From Actinoallomurus purpureus (GTDB taxonomy: Bacteria > Actinomycetota > Actinomycetes > Streptosporangiales > Streptosporangiaceae), in contig NZ_JAMXMY010000011.1 of the NCBI RefSeq assembly GCF_024055795.1, positions 1-64,000 on the forward strand: 64,000 bases of DNA, read 5' to 3'. This document shows, one piece after another, positions 34,591 through 43,403 of this stretch (the first letter of the stretch is position 1; each line of letters begins with the position of its first letter). The translations under genes and the position numbers were made by a program. The notes beneath the pieces are model-generated. The model was not told where the DNA came from. It worked only from the letters and a program-made list of their open reading frames with translations, and did not search any database.

Positions 34591-35217
34591 TCAGGCCGCG
34601 GTCCGCGTCCCCGCCCAGGCGAGCACGGCGGTGACCGCGCCGGTGTCGGCGATGTAAACGTGGGGCACGTCCACGAACACCCGCATCGTCCCCGCCGGAA
34701 GGCCCACCGCCTCTGCCACCTCCAGCTGGACCGCGCGCAGAGGGAGGTAGTTGAGGTAGCTCGTGTAGGCGTTCTGAGAACGGAAGGTCGCGGTCATCGC
34801 CACCCGGCGGGACCTGATCCGGAAGGCCAGCGCGGCCAGGCAGGGCACGGCGTCCCGCCGCTCGCCCGGGACCGTCAGCGAGATCCATCCGCTCTTGGTC
34901 CACGGGCGGGACAGCAGCAGCCCGGTCACCCAGTCGAGCTGGTCGACGCCGCGGAGATCGCGCAGCCGCGCGCCATAGCTGTACTTGAACGGCGGCACGA
35001 TGTCGGTTCTGGTGAACTTCGCCGTGTAGCGGGCGACGGCGTCCGCGTCACCGTACGCGCGGACGATCGGATCGTCCCATCCCAGCGTCGCTATCTCGAA
35101 CAGCCGTGGCGGCGCCTCGATGATCGGGCCCCGGTCGTCGAGGCCGGCCTCGCCCGTCGTCCACACATGCCGCATCAGGCCGATCCACGCCTCTCCGCAG
35201 GTGTGCCAGCGCTCCAT
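34591..35217 (-). CDS. thymidylate synthase superfamily protein (ThyA/dCMP hydroxymethylase-like)
   Basis: This protein of 208 residues has the landmarks of the thymidylate synthase fold. These are YSYGARLRD (about 79-87), DQLDWVTGLLLSRPW, and the putative nucleophile Cys126 in AVPCLAALAF. Further on come FRSQNAYTSYLNYLPLRAVQ with the phosphate-binding Arg-Ser, and a late DVPHVYIAD in place of the usual D-x-H-x-Y. It is shorter than housekeeping ThyA (about 264) and diverged, so it may methylate or hydroxymethylate a pyrimidine nucleotide or be a binding protein. It starts 2 bases after the upstream four-helix membrane gene, so the two form one unit. Confidence 0.75.
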   Translation of the reverse strand: MERWHTCGEAWIGLMRHVWTTGEAGLDDRGPIIEAPPRLFEIATLGWDDPIVRAYGDADAVARYTAKFTRTDIVPPFKYSYGARLRDLRGVDQLDWVTGLLLSRPWTKSGWISLTVPGERRDAVPCLAALAFRIRSRRVAMTATFRSQNAYTSYLNYLPLRAVQLEVAEAVGLPAGTMRVFVDVPHVYIADTGAVTAVLAWAGTRTAA

Positions 35218-35219
35218 TC

Positions 35220-35927
35220 TCAGGACTCCACCGACGGGAAGCCGAACGGGTTGGCCGGCCCGCGGCGGCGCCGTGCCGTGCCCAGGCGGACGTAGTAGAT
35301 CAGGAGAAGCAACGTGGTGGTGACCGCGATCCAGACGGTCACCACGATCCCGGTCGGCCGGGCTCCCGACAGTCCGAGCAGCCCGACGGAGATGTACGCC
35401 GCGTCGACGATCGCCAGCCCGATCGCCGTCAGTCCGGCCCCGGACGTCGGCGCGAACGCCTCCGGATAGTTCGGGTCCACCGGCAGGTTCGGCGCCCAGC
35501 CCACCTCTCGGAAGTGGTCGCGGAGCTCCTCGACGTACAGCAGCCGGAAGTTGTTGACCGCGCGCGCCGTGCGCAGGTGCCGGGAGGTCGCCTCGATGAG
35601 GCGGAGGTACGGCAGGACGCCCATCGCCCCGAAGATCGCCGTCAGGGCGAAGACGTACGGGGGGATGCGGTGCCAGGCCGTCAGCGCGGCCGCGTCGAGC
35701 ACCTTCGCGCTCGCCAGCGCGACCACCGCGACGAACGGCGCGGCCAGCAGGCTCATGGCGAGCCTGAGCGTCTTCAGGCGTTCGTCCGAGGCGGCGAGGT
35801 AGACCTGGTAGATGCCACCGAAGTCGGTCGCCAGGAGTTGGATGAACTGCGTGGGGTCGATCTCGGCGCGGCCCTCGTCGGGTTCCCGGCGGTCGTCCCT
35901 CGGTGTTCCTAAGACTGTCTTACGCAT
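35220..35927 (-). CDS. four-helix membrane protein, partner of ThyA-like protein
   Basis: The 235-residue protein has a short soluble N-terminus with DPTQFIQLLATDFGGIYQVY (about residues 24-43). Four predicted transmembrane segments follow in two pairs (about 55-77, 90-110, 163-187, 192-215), separated by a 50-residue loop containing a charged helix (NNFRLLYVEELRDHFREVGW). It has a basic tail. GGAG sits 7 bases before the ATG. I do not recognise the family. Paired-helix proteins next to nucleotide enzymes are sometimes membrane effectors, which is only an analogy here. Confidence 0.7.
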   Translation of the reverse strand: MRKTVLGTPRDDRREPDEGRAEIDPTQFIQLLATDFGGIYQVYLAASDERLKTLRLAMSLLAAPFVAVVALASAKVLDAAALTAWHRIPPYVFALTAIFGAMGVLPYLRLIEATSRHLRTARAVNNFRLLYVEELRDHFREVGWAPNLPVDPNYPEAFAPTSGAGLTAIGLAIVDAAYISVGLLGLSGARPTGIVVTVWIAVTTTLLLLIYYVRLGTARRRRGPANPFGFPSVES

Positions 35928-36242
35928 GAGCACGCTCCACTCTCGCGCCTCATGGGACGGCTCCGGGCCACCGCGGCCACCGGAGTCGAAACCGCCCATT
36001 CCGCCGTCTTAAGTATCCTCCTTCCCGGAGCCGGTCCGCGCCGAAATCTGATTTAGGCGCACCCTGAACCGGGATTCCAAGCATAGATTTACAAGGTGTT
36101 ATTGACCGCGCACAAGGCCTCGGCGGTTGCCGAATTTCAGCCCCGCCTGCCGTGAGCTCCGCGGCCCCGGCGGCGGACGAAGAACGCCCCGGCGTGTGCG
36201 ATCGCACACGCCGGGGCGTACCGGCGGACCTGTCGGCCCGGG
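35928..36242. other. intergenic with AT-rich promoter-like stretch and ilvC terminator
   Basis: There is no gene. The stretch 36040-36110 is notably AT-richer. On the minus strand it contains TATGCT and TAAATC, which could be -10 elements for the membrane/ThyA-like unit. The ilvC terminator is at 36184-36219. Confidence 0.4.
36184..36219 (-). terminator. 18-bp perfect palindrome after ilvC
   Basis: The 36 bases are perfectly self-complementary with no unpaired loop, centred on the GATC at 36200-36203. It starts 24 bases past the ilvC stop. Confidence 0.85.
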
Positions 36243-37235
36243 TCAGTCCTGGAGCCAGGACATCATCGGGCGGAGCTTGGCGCCGGTCTGCTCGATCGGG
36301 GAGTTCTGCTCCTCCTCGCGACGCTTGAGGAAGTTCGACCGGCCGCCGTCGAACTCCTCCACGAGCTCCTTGACGAAGGTGCCGTCCTGGACCTCCTTGA
36401 GGATCTTGCGCATCTCCTCACGGGTCTGGTCGGTGATGATGCGCCGGCCGCGGGTGTAGTCGCCGAACTCCGCGGTGTCGGAGATCGAGTAACGCATCTT
36501 CGACAGGCCGCCCTCGTACATGAGGTCGACGATGAGCTTCATCTCGTGCAGGCACTCGAAGTAGGCGGCCTCCGGCTGGTAGCCCGCCTCGACGAGGGTC
36601 TGGAAGCCCGCCTTGATGAGCTCGGAGACGCCACCGCAGAGCACGGCCTGCTCGCCGAACAGGTCGGTCTCGGTCTCCTCCTTGAAGGTGGTCTTCAGCG
36701 CGCCCGGCCGCGTGCCGCCGATGGCCTTCGCGTACGAGAGGGTGAGCGGCCAGGCGTTGCCGGTGGCGTCCCGCTCCACGGCGACGAGCACCGGCACGCC
36801 GCGGCCCTCGGTGTACTGGCGGCGCACGAGGTGGCCCGGGCCCTTCGGGGCGACCATGGCGACGTCGACGCCCTCCGGCGGCTCGATGAGGTTGAAGCGG
36901 ATGTTGAGGCCGTGGCCGAAGAAGAGGGCGTCGCCCTCGACGAGCGACGGCGCGATGGCCTCGGTGTAGACGGCGCGCTGCAGGTGGTCCGGGATCAGCA
37001 CCATCGTGAGGTCGGCCTCCTCACAGGCCTCCTCCGGGGTGACGACGCGCAGGCCGTCGTTCTCGGCCTTCTCCCGGCTCTTGGAGTCCTTCGGCAGGCC
37101 GACGCGAACGTCGACCCCGGAGTCGCGCAGCGAGAGCGCGTGCGCGTGCCCCTGGCTGCCGTATCCGAGCACCGCCACGTGACGGTCCTGGATGACGCTC
37201 AGGTCGGCGTCGTTGTCGTAGTAGATCTCAGCCAC
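36243..37235 (-). CDS. ilvC: ketol-acid reductoisomerase
   Basis: The enzyme isomerises and reduces acetolactate or acetohydroxybutyrate with NADPH in valine, leucine and isoleucine synthesis. The 330 residues are a class I (short) enzyme. The Rossmann motif is [15 protein letters not shown], the phosphate-binding segment is [12 protein letters not shown], and the catalytic region has [36 protein letters not shown] and [12 protein letters not shown]. It is the third gene of ilvBNC, 21 bases after ilvN, ending at a strong palindrome. Confidence 0.98.
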   Translation of the reverse strand: MAEIYYDNDADLSVIQDRHVAVLGYGSQGHAHALSLRDSGVDVRVGLPKDSKSREKAENDGLRVVTPEEACEEADLTMVLIPDHLQRAVYTEAIAPSLVEGDALFFGHGLNIRFNLIEPPEGVDVAMVAPKGPGHLVRRQYTEGRGVPVLVAVERDATGNAWPLTLSYAKAIGGTRPGALKTTFKEETETDLFGEQAVLCGGVSELIKAGFQTLVEAGYQPEAAYFECLHEMKLIVDLMYEGGLSKMRYSISDTAEFGDYTRGRRIITDQTREEMRKILKEVQDGTFVKELVEEFDGGRSNFLKRREEEQNSPIEQTGAKLRPMMSWLQD

Positions 37236-37256
37236 TTGCGTTTGCCTCTCTGAAAT

Positions 37257-37781
37257 TCACGCGCTGCGCTCGATGGCGCGCAGCGATCGGTCGGTGATGG
37301 AGCGGGCGCCACGGCCGATGGCCACCATGCCCGACTGCACCAGTTCCTTGATACCGAAGGGTTCCAGAATCCTGATCAGGGCCTCCAGCTTGTCCCTGCT
37401 TCCGGTCGCCTCGATCGTGACCGCGTCCGTGGCCACGTCGACGACCTTCGCGCGGAACAGCTGGACGGTCTCCAGGACCTGGGAGCGGGTCTCGGCGTCG
37501 GCCCGGACCTTGATCAGTATCAGCTCGCGCTGCACCGACGCCGACGAGTCCAGCTCGACGATCTTGATGACGTTGACCAGCTTGTTCAGCTGCTTCGTCA
37601 CCTGCTCCAGCGGGAGCTCCTCGACGTTGACGACGATCGTCATCCGGGAGATGTCCGGGTGCTCCGTCGTCCCGACGGCGAGCGAGTCGATGTTGAAGCC
37701 GCGCCGGGAGAACAGGGATGCGACCCTGGCGAGGATGCCGGGCTTGTTCTCGACCAGCACCGATAGCGTGTGCCTGCTCAT
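37257..37781 (-). CDS. ilvN: acetolactate synthase small subunit
   Basis: This regulatory subunit activates IlvB and gives it valine feedback inhibition. The 174 residues contain an N-terminal ACT domain (LSVLVENKPGILARVASLFS, RGFNIDSLAVG) and the C-terminal helical/ferredoxin-like domain (AKVVDVATDAVTIEATG, LEPFGIKELVQSGMVAIGRG). It starts 3 bases after the ilvB stop, implying coupled translation and fixed stoichiometry. Confidence 0.98.
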   Translation of the reverse strand: MSRHTLSVLVENKPGILARVASLFSRRGFNIDSLAVGTTEHPDISRMTIVVNVEELPLEQVTKQLNKLVNVIKIVELDSSASVQRELILIKVRADAETRSQVLETVQLFRAKVVDVATDAVTIEATGSRDKLEALIRILEPFGIKELVQSGMVAIGRGARSITDRSLRAIERSA

Positions 37782-37784
37782 CCC

Positions 37785-39527
37785 TCAGTCACCGTTCTCC
37801 CAGTCGGGCGCCATGTCCCGGGCGATCTTGATCTCGTCGTTGTCGGCGCCGGCCGCGACCATCGGCCACACCATCGCGTCCGCGTGCACGATGAAGTCGA
37901 TGACGACCGGGACGTCGTTGATCTCCATGGCCTTGGCGATCGTGGCGTCCACGTCGGCGACGTTGTCGCAGCGCAGCCCCACGCAGCCGTACGCCTCTGC
38001 CAGCTTGACGAAGTCGGGGATCCGGCGGGACTGCAGGTCGCTGTTGGAGTAGCGCCCCTCGTAGAAGAGGGTCTGCCACTGCCGGATCATGCCGAGGTTA
38101 CCGTTGTTGATGACGGCGACCTTGATCGGGATGCCCTCGATGGCGCAGGTGGCCAGCTCCTGGTTGGTCATCTGGAAGCATCCGTCGCCGTCGATCGCCC
38201 AGACGGCCGTGTCGGGCCGGCCCTTCTTGGCGCCCATCGCGGCAGGCACGGCGTACCCCATCGTGCCGAGCCCGCCCGAGTTGATGAACGAGCCGGGGTT
38301 CTCGTACCCGATGAACTGGGCGGTCCACATCTGGTGCTGGCCCACGCCGGCGACGTACAGGGCGTCCGGGCCGACGACCTTGCCGATGCGCTCGATCGCG
38401 TACTGCGGCGCCAGGCTCCCGTCCTCGGGCTGGTCATAGCCCAGCGGGTAGGTCTCTCGCCAGGAGTTCAGCTGGCGCCACCAGGCCTCGTAGTCGCCCT
38501 TGCGTCCCGCGGAGTGCTCGGCGCGCACGGCGTTGATCAGGTCGGTGAGGACGTCGCGGCAGTCGCCGACGATCGGGACGTCGGCGTGGCGATTCTTGGA
38601 GATCTCGGCCGGGTCGATGTCGGCGTGCACGACCTTGGCGCCGCTGGCGAAGCTGTCGAGGCGGCCGGTCACCCGGTCGTCGAACCGCGCGCCCAGCGCG
38701 ACCAGCAGGTCCGAGCGCTGCAGCGCGCCGACGGCTCCGACGCTGCCGTGCATGCCGGGCATGCCCATGTGGAGCGGGTGGCTGTCGGGCAGCGCGCCCT
38801 TGGCCATCAGCGTGGTCACCACCGGGGCGCCGGTCAGCTCGGCGAGGGTACGCAGCTCGGCGGCGGCCCGCGCCTTCAGCACGCCCCCGCCGACGTACAG
38901 CACCGGCCGTTGCGCTTCGGTGAGGAGACGGGCGGCCTCGCGCACCTGCTTGGCGTGCGGGCGCGTCACCGGGCGGTACCCGGGCAGCTGCATCGGCTGC
39001 GGCCAGACGAAGTCGACCTCGTTCTGCAGCGCGTCCTTGGCGATGTCGACGAGGACGGGACCCGGCCGGCCGGTCGAGGCGATGTGGAACGCCTCGGCGA
39101 TCGTACGGCCGATGTCGGCCGGGTCGGTGACGAGGAAGTTGTGCTTGGTGATCGGCATCGTGATGCCGGAGATGTCCGCTTCCTGGAAGGCGTCCGTGCC
39201 GATGGCGCCGCTGGGCACCTGCCCGGTGATCGCGACGATCGGCACCGAGTCCATGTAGGCGTCGGCGATCGGCGTCACGAGGTTGGTGGCGCCGGGACCG
39301 CTGGTCGCCATGCACACGCCCACCCGGCCCGTCGCCTGCGCGTACCCCTGAGCGGCGTGGCCAGCACCCTGCTCGTGCCGGACAAGGATGTGGCGGATCT
39401 TCTGCGAGTCGAAGAGGGGGTCGTAGGCCGGGAGGATGGCCCCGCCCGGGATCCCGAACACGGTGTCGACGCCGACCTCCTCCAGGGCTCTGATGAGCGC
39501 CTGGGATCCGGTCATCCGTTCGGTCAT
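37785..39527 (-). CDS. ilvB: acetolactate synthase large subunit
   Basis: This ThDP-, FAD- and Mg-dependent enzyme makes acetolactate or acetohydroxybutyrate from pyruvate. In the 580 residues the catalytic Glu lies in [14 protein letters not shown]. The PYR-domain landmark [17 protein letters not shown] follows, the FAD region holds [10 protein letters not shown], and the ThDP motif is [15 protein letters not shown] to NN. I chose the ATG at 39527 because AAGGA lies 8 bases before it; ATGs at 39536 and 39516 are alternatives. A leader peptide and terminator precede it. Confidence 0.97.
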   Translation of the reverse strand: MTERMTGSQALIRALEEVGVDTVFGIPGGAILPAYDPLFDSQKIRHILVRHEQGAGHAAQGYAQATGRVGVCMATSGPGATNLVTPIADAYMDSVPIVAITGQVPSGAIGTDAFQEADISGITMPITKHNFLVTDPADIGRTIAEAFHIASTGRPGPVLVDIAKDALQNEVDFVWPQPMQLPGYRPVTRPHAKQVREAARLLTEAQRPVLYVGGGVLKARAAAELRTLAELTGAPVVTTLMAKGALPDSHPLHMGMPGMHGSVGAVGALQRSDLLVALGARFDDRVTGRLDSFASGAKVVHADIDPAEISKNRHADVPIVGDCRDVLTDLINAVRAEHSAGRKGDYEAWWRQLNSWRETYPLGYDQPEDGSLAPQYAIERIGKVVGPDALYVAGVGQHQMWTAQFIGYENPGSFINSGGLGTMGYAVPAAMGAKKGRPDTAVWAIDGDGCFQMTNQELATCAIEGIPIKVAVINNGNLGMIRQWQTLFYEGRYSNSDLQSRRIPDFVKLAEAYGCVGLRCDNVADVDATIAKAMEINDVPVVIDFIVHADAMVWPMVAAGADNDEIKIARDMAPDWENGD

Positions 39528-39630
39528 CTGCTTCATCCTTGTGCTCTCGAGCGCTGGGCTCTGCCCCTTGGGGCGTCCGGGCCGGCCGTGCCGTCCGTAC
39601 GCGATGCGCGGGGCCGGGGTTATGGCCAAC

Positions 39631-39664
39631 AAAAAACCCCTCGCGCCGGATGGCGGTCGAGGGG
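39631..39664 (-). terminator. attenuator terminator upstream of ilvBNC
   Basis: CCCCTCG pairs with CGAGGGG on the minus strand around a 14-base loop, followed directly by TTTTTTG. A perfect 10-bp stem just upstream (39666-39675 with 39690-39699) overlaps the end of the leader peptide. Confidence 0.9.
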
Positions 39665-39686
39665 AGCGCGCAAGCGATCTACTTGG

Positions 39687-39731
39687 TCAGCTTGCGCGCC
39701 GACCAAGTACGAGAATCAGGTTGCGGTTCAT
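39687..39731 (-). CDS. ilvB leader peptide (MNRNLILVLGRRAS)
   Basis: The 14-codon frame carries the run Leu-Ile-Leu-Val-Leu and ends within the upstream arm of the competing stem. Such leader peptides are known before ilvB in corynebacteria and other actinobacteria. Ribosome stalling at these codons should prevent terminator formation. No Shine-Dalgarno site is present. Confidence 0.85.
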   Translation of the reverse strand: MNRNLILVLGRRAS

Positions 39732-39737
39732 GGTGTC

Positions 39738-39767
39738 AACCATGGCGAGTTTCGCGGCCCGCGTCAA
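39738..39767 (-). promoter_or_regulatory. putative ilvBNC promoter
   Basis: The minus strand has TTGACG (39762-39767), a 17-base gap and CATGGT. The predicted start point falls at or just before the leader ATG, which fits the absence of a ribosome site. Confidence 0.4.
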
Positions 39768-39822
39768 ATTTATGGACGGTACGTCTCAGCATACGAGATA
39801 ATTATCCCGATTACGCCACCCT

Positions 39823-39857
39823 GCGGCCACCCGGCCGGGCCTCGGCCGGGTGGCCGC
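39823..39857 (-). terminator. 15-bp hairpin after the MDR gene
   Basis: A perfect 15-bp stem (39823-39837 with 39843-39857) lies about 100 bases past the stop of the alcohol-dehydrogenase-like gene. It separates that gene from the ilvB promoter. Confidence 0.8.
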
Positions 39858-39958
39858 GGCGTCCTCGGACCGCCGGCGCTCGATGAGTGCCACGCGGTCC
39901 GCGCCGGACGTCACCCGAGGGCCGACGCCCACTGGTCGGGCTGTCCAGTTTGGACTGT

Positions 39959-40912
39959 TCAGTCTGAGCTGTCCGGATGCTGGCTGATATCGAGCACGGC
40001 CTTGCCGCGGACGCGGCGGGCGAGGAGTGCCTCGGCGGCCTCCGGCGCGCGATCCCAGGAGCCGCGCCAGCCGATCTGCGGATCCAGGGCCCCCTGCGCG
40101 AGGAGGTCGACCAGATGCCCCAGATCCGGACCGAACGCCGAACCCGCCCCGGGGCCCCCGACGACGAAGGGCTCCAGGCGTTTGCGGACTCCGGCCAGCC
40201 GTTCCTTCTCGAAGTCGATGGTCGTCGGCGCGCGTGAGGCCATGCCGATGCTCTGGGCGCAGCCCCCGTCTTCAAGGAGGCCGAACGCCTCGGCCAGCAC
40301 CGCCCCGCCCACGTTGTCGAGCACGCCGAAGACGGGTGCGGCGATGTCTCCCAGGTCGACGACGACCTCGTCGGCGCCGAGTTCGCGGAGCCCTTCGGCC
40401 CGGTCCGGGCCGCCCACAGCCGCGATGACGTACGCGCCGGCGCGGGCGGCGAGCTGGACGGCGAAGCGTCCGACGCCGCCGGACGCTCCCGTGACGAGGA
40501 CTCGCCGGCCGATCACCGGGCCGAGCCTCCGCAGCGCGCGCAGGGCGGTGACGCCCGCGGCCGGGAGCGCGCTCGCCGCCCCGAGATCGACGGAATCGGG
40601 CACGACGGCCAGCTCTGCCGTGTCGGCGGCGCGGTACTCGGCCCACGCGCCCGCCGCCCACCCAAAGCTCACAACACGAGTACCAGGTGGCGGCCCGGAG
40701 CCGTCGGCCGCCGCCTCGACGACGACACCGGCGGCGTCCATCCCGGGCACGGCTCCCGGCCGCGCCCGTTCGGCCATGAACGCCACGTCCACGAAGTTCA
40801 GCGAGGCCGCGTGGACCTGGATGAGGGCCTGGTCGGCGCGCGGAACGGGTTCGGGAACGTCGCCCAGGCGCAGGCCCGCGGGTGCGCCGGGGTCATGGAT
40901 CAACGCGCGCAT
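39959..40912 (-). CDS. MDR family NAD(P)-dependent oxidoreductase (quinone-reductase-like)
   Basis: The 317-residue protein belongs to the medium-chain dehydrogenase/reductase superfamily without catalytic zinc. The GroES-like domain shows ALIQVHAASLNFVDVAFM and AVPGMDAAGVV. The nucleotide site is VLVTGASGGVGRFAVQLAARAG. Such enzymes reduce quinones or enoyl groups with NADPH. It is cotranscribed with the upstream LLM-class gene (17-base gap) and lies divergent from a LysR regulator. Confidence 0.9.
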   Translation of the reverse strand: MRALIHDPGAPAGLRLGDVPEPVPRADQALIQVHAASLNFVDVAFMAERARPGAVPGMDAAGVVVEAAADGSGPPPGTRVVSFGWAAGAWAEYRAADTAELAVVPDSVDLGAASALPAAGVTALRALRRLGPVIGRRVLVTGASGGVGRFAVQLAARAGAYVIAAVGGPDRAEGLRELGADEVVVDLGDIAAPVFGVLDNVGGAVLAEAFGLLEDGGCAQSIGMASRAPTTIDFEKERLAGVRKRLEPFVVGGPGAGSAFGPDLGHLVDLLAQGALDPQIGWRGSWDRAPEAAEALLARRVRGKAVLDISQHPDSSD

Positions 40913-40929
40913 GTCACTCCTGTCGGTGG

Positions 40930-41772
40930 TCAGCGGGGCAGGTCGGCGTGCCGCTCGAGGAATCTCTCGACGTCGCCTGGATCCTCCAGCGGCAGCGGGT
41001 AGACGATGAGCCGGTCGACGCCGAGTTCGGCGTAGCGTCGGGCGGCCGCGGCGTCGACGGGAGAGAGCTGCAGGAAATTGATCTCCAGGCGTCCCAGCCG
41101 AGCCGGGCGCTCCACCTCGGCCGCCGCCTTCTCCAGCCCGGCCAGATGCCGGACCAGGTCGTCGGGGCTGTCGCCGTTTCCGAACCAGGCGTCTCCTCGG
41201 GCGACCGCCCGCCGGAAGGCCGCCGGGCTGTGGCCGCCGATCACGATCCGCGGCCCGTCGGTCCGCATCGGTCGCGGATGGGCGTCGACCTTGTCAAAGG
41301 CGACGTACCGTCCCTGGTAGGACGGTGCCGCCTGGGTCCACAGCGCCCGCATCGCGTCCAGGTACTCGTCGGTCCGGGCACCGCGCTCGGCGAACGGCAC
41401 GCCCACCGCGGTCATCTCCGGTTCGAGATAGCCGGCCCCGACCCCGAGGTGCAGCCGGCCGCCGCTGAGCACGTCGAGGCTAGCGACCTGCTTGGCGAGC
41501 ACCACCGGATTGCGCTGCGGCAGGATCACGATGCCGGTCCCGAGTTCCAGCCGCTCGGTGACGGCCGCGACATAGGCCAGGTGCACGAGCGGGTCGAGGA
41601 TCGGATCCGTCGGCTCCATCGGGGAGTCCGGTGTCCGCGGGCTCGGCAGCACGACGTGCTCCCCCGCCCACCACGAGCGGTATCCGAGTTCCTCGGCACG
41701 CCGCGCCAGCCGTACGGTCTCCGCCGGGCCGAGCGTCGCCTTGGCGTTCAGTCCCGTGACCCCGAGCTCCAC
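40930..41772 (-). CDS. LLM class (probably F420-dependent) oxidoreductase
   Basis: The 280-residue luciferase-like protein has LARRAEELGYRSWWAGEHVV, LDPLVHLAYVAAVTERLELG, VILPQRNPVVLAKQVASLDV, GGRLHLGVGAGY and RIVIGGHSPAAFRRAV. These mark the actinobacterial subgroup that mostly uses coenzyme F420. The substrate is unknown. The GTG at 41772 (VELGVTGLNAK) has AGGAG 6 bases upstream and is preferred to the longer frame. It shares a 107-base promoter region with the divergent LysR gene, which probably controls it. Confidence 0.9.
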   Translation of the reverse strand: MELGVTGLNAKATLGPAETVRLARRAEELGYRSWWAGEHVVLPSPRTPDSPMEPTDPILDPLVHLAYVAAVTERLELGTGIVILPQRNPVVLAKQVASLDVLSGGRLHLGVGAGYLEPEMTAVGVPFAERGARTDEYLDAMRALWTQAAPSYQGRYVAFDKVDAHPRPMRTDGPRIVIGGHSPAAFRRAVARGDAWFGNGDSPDDLVRHLAGLEKAAAEVERPARLGRLEINFLQLSPVDAAAARRYAELGVDRLIVYPLPLEDPGDVERFLERHADLPR

Positions 41773-41879
41773 GGTGTCTCCTCCCGTCGACGGCGTGGCC
41801 CTGGCGCCATGCCTCCGTACGCCAAGCCTCGGGCAACACGCCGGAGTCCGTCCAAGACCTGTTGTCATAACCTTCGGCT

Positions 41880-42782
41880 ATGGACGCCCACCTGCGGGAT
41901 CTGCGGTACTTCGTCGCCGTGGCGGAAGAGCTCAGCTTCACCCGGGCCGCGGCCGACCGGCTCTTCATCTCCCAGCCGGCGTTGAGCAAACAGATCCGCC
42001 GACTCGAGCTCGAGTTCCATACTCCGCTGTTCGTCCGCGACCGGCGTACGGTCGCCCTGACCCCGGCGGGCAGCGCCCTCCTCCCGCATGCCCGGCGGCT
42101 CATCGAGGAGTGGAAACAGGCACGGCGCGCGGTGGCCGAGGCCGCCTCGGCGCAGGAGGCCGTCCTGACGGTCGGCTTCCAGACGAGCATCGGCCGCGGG
42201 CTCATTCCCGCCGTGACGGCCACGATGGGGCGGCTGCTGCCCGGTCGGCGGCTCCGGTTCCGCCAGGTCTCCTGGACCGATCCGACGGCTGGGCTGGCGA
42301 ACGGCGATGTCGACGTCGCCGTCGCGTGGCTTCCGGTGCCCGACGACGGCTTCTCATGGAAGGTGATCACACGCGAGGATCGGTGGGTGGCGCTGCCCGC
42401 CGGTCACCGCCTCGCCGCACTGGACGTCGTGCCGTTCGCCGAACTCGCCGACGAGCCGTTCATCGCCCTCCCTCCCGAGGCCAGGGCCCTCCGCGACTTC
42501 TGGCTCGCCGACGACCACCGCGACGTGCCCGCCCGGGTCGCCGCGGTCGCGGAGACCGCCGACGAGACGTTCGAGGCGGTCGCCTCGGGCCTCGGCGTCG
42601 TCCTCCTCGCCGCCGGCAACGCCGAGATCTATCGGCGGGACGACCTCGTCTACCGGCCGGTCAGCGGCCTGTCCCCCAGCGAGCTCGCGGTCGCCTGGCG
42701 CACCGGCGACGACCGCGAGGCCGTACGCGTCTTCGCCGAGGCCTGCTGCCTCTGCACGGACGCCGCGACGGCCACCGGCTGA
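41880..42782 (+). CDS. LysR family transcriptional regulator
   Basis: This protein of 300 residues has an N-terminal helix-turn-helix (LRDLRYFVAVAEELSFTRAA, LFISQPALSKQIRRLELEF) and a periplasmic-binding-like effector domain (VLTVGFQTSIGRGLIP and onwards). LysR proteins normally bind the promoter of the divergent operon and switch it with an effector, here presumably a substrate of the LLM and MDR enzymes. The effector cannot be read from sequence. Confidence 0.93.
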   Translation: MDAHLRDLRYFVAVAEELSFTRAAADRLFISQPALSKQIRRLELEFHTPLFVRDRRTVALTPAGSALLPHARRLIEEWKQARRAVAEAASAQEAVLTVGFQTSIGRGLIPAVTATMGRLLPGRRLRFRQVSWTDPTAGLANGDVDVAVAWLPVPDDGFSWKVITREDRWVALPAGHRLAALDVVPFAELADEPFIALPPEARALRDFWLADDHRDVPARVAAVAETADETFEAVASGLGVVLLAAGNAEIYRRDDLVYRPVSGLSPSELAVAWRTGDDREAVRVFAEACCLCTDAATATG

Positions 42783-43119
42783 CCGAGCCGCCTTGCCGTC
42801 GTCGTTGTCACCTTGCCGTCACCGTGGACGCCATACCGTCCGGACCGCCGGGTTCGCGACGTCGACCGTGGCGGCAAGGCTCGCGGTCGGCCTCAGCGTC
42901 CCGCGCATGTGCCACGGCAGCAGGATTCCTGCCACCGCGATCGCGGCTCGGGCGCTCGTAGCGGGCCTTGTGGCGTCGGCGTACCCGGCGGCGCTCCTCA
43001 TGGTCAGGGTCGGGGGCGGGGCGGGGGCCGTCGCCGTGGCCGGCGCCGGGAGCGGTGTCTACGGGGCCGTCCGCAGGCCCGGCTTGCCCCTTTGGTGAAG
43101 CCCCTTTTCCGCCGCCACT
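42783..43119. other. intergenic, probable insertion-sequence scar
   Basis: This is GC-rich low-complexity sequence between LysR and the transposase fragment with no convincing gene. It probably includes the decayed remainder of the IS element. Confidence 0.35.
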
Positions 43120-43260
43120 CCGCCAGGGACTGCCGGTCCGGAACCTCCACATCACCGCATTGAACTGATTACGCAGGTCAGGGATCGGCCCGCAGGCCCC
43201 CAGCGGGAGATACGGCTCAACCAGAGCCCACTCATCATCGGTCAGATCACCACGCGTCAC
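43120..43260 (-). pseudogene. truncated IS5-type transposase
   Basis: The first 47 residues are the conserved DUF4096-type N-terminus of IS5-family transposases (MTRGDLTDDEWALVEPYLPL, then PIPDLRNQFNAVMWRFRTGS and PWR). The frame then continues into unrelated Gly/Arg-rich sequence. The DDE catalytic part is missing, so only the 5' end of the element remains. Confidence 0.8.
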
Positions 43261-43403
43261 GCCACCGTGTTACCGCTCACTCACACCCGGCAAAGCAGAA
43301 CACCTTGATTTGGTCTGGCCCGAGTGATTCGGTCTCCCGACAGGCCATAATCGTCCCTTATGCTTCCCATGTCCCAAAAATCACATACGGAACGGATGTA
43401 ACA

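Noticed and set aside
37770-41009. 1079-codon plus-strand open frame across ilvB and the MDR gene
   Set aside because: It crosses the ilvB leader, terminator and two recognised minus-strand genes and has no motif, so it is an artefact of high GC.
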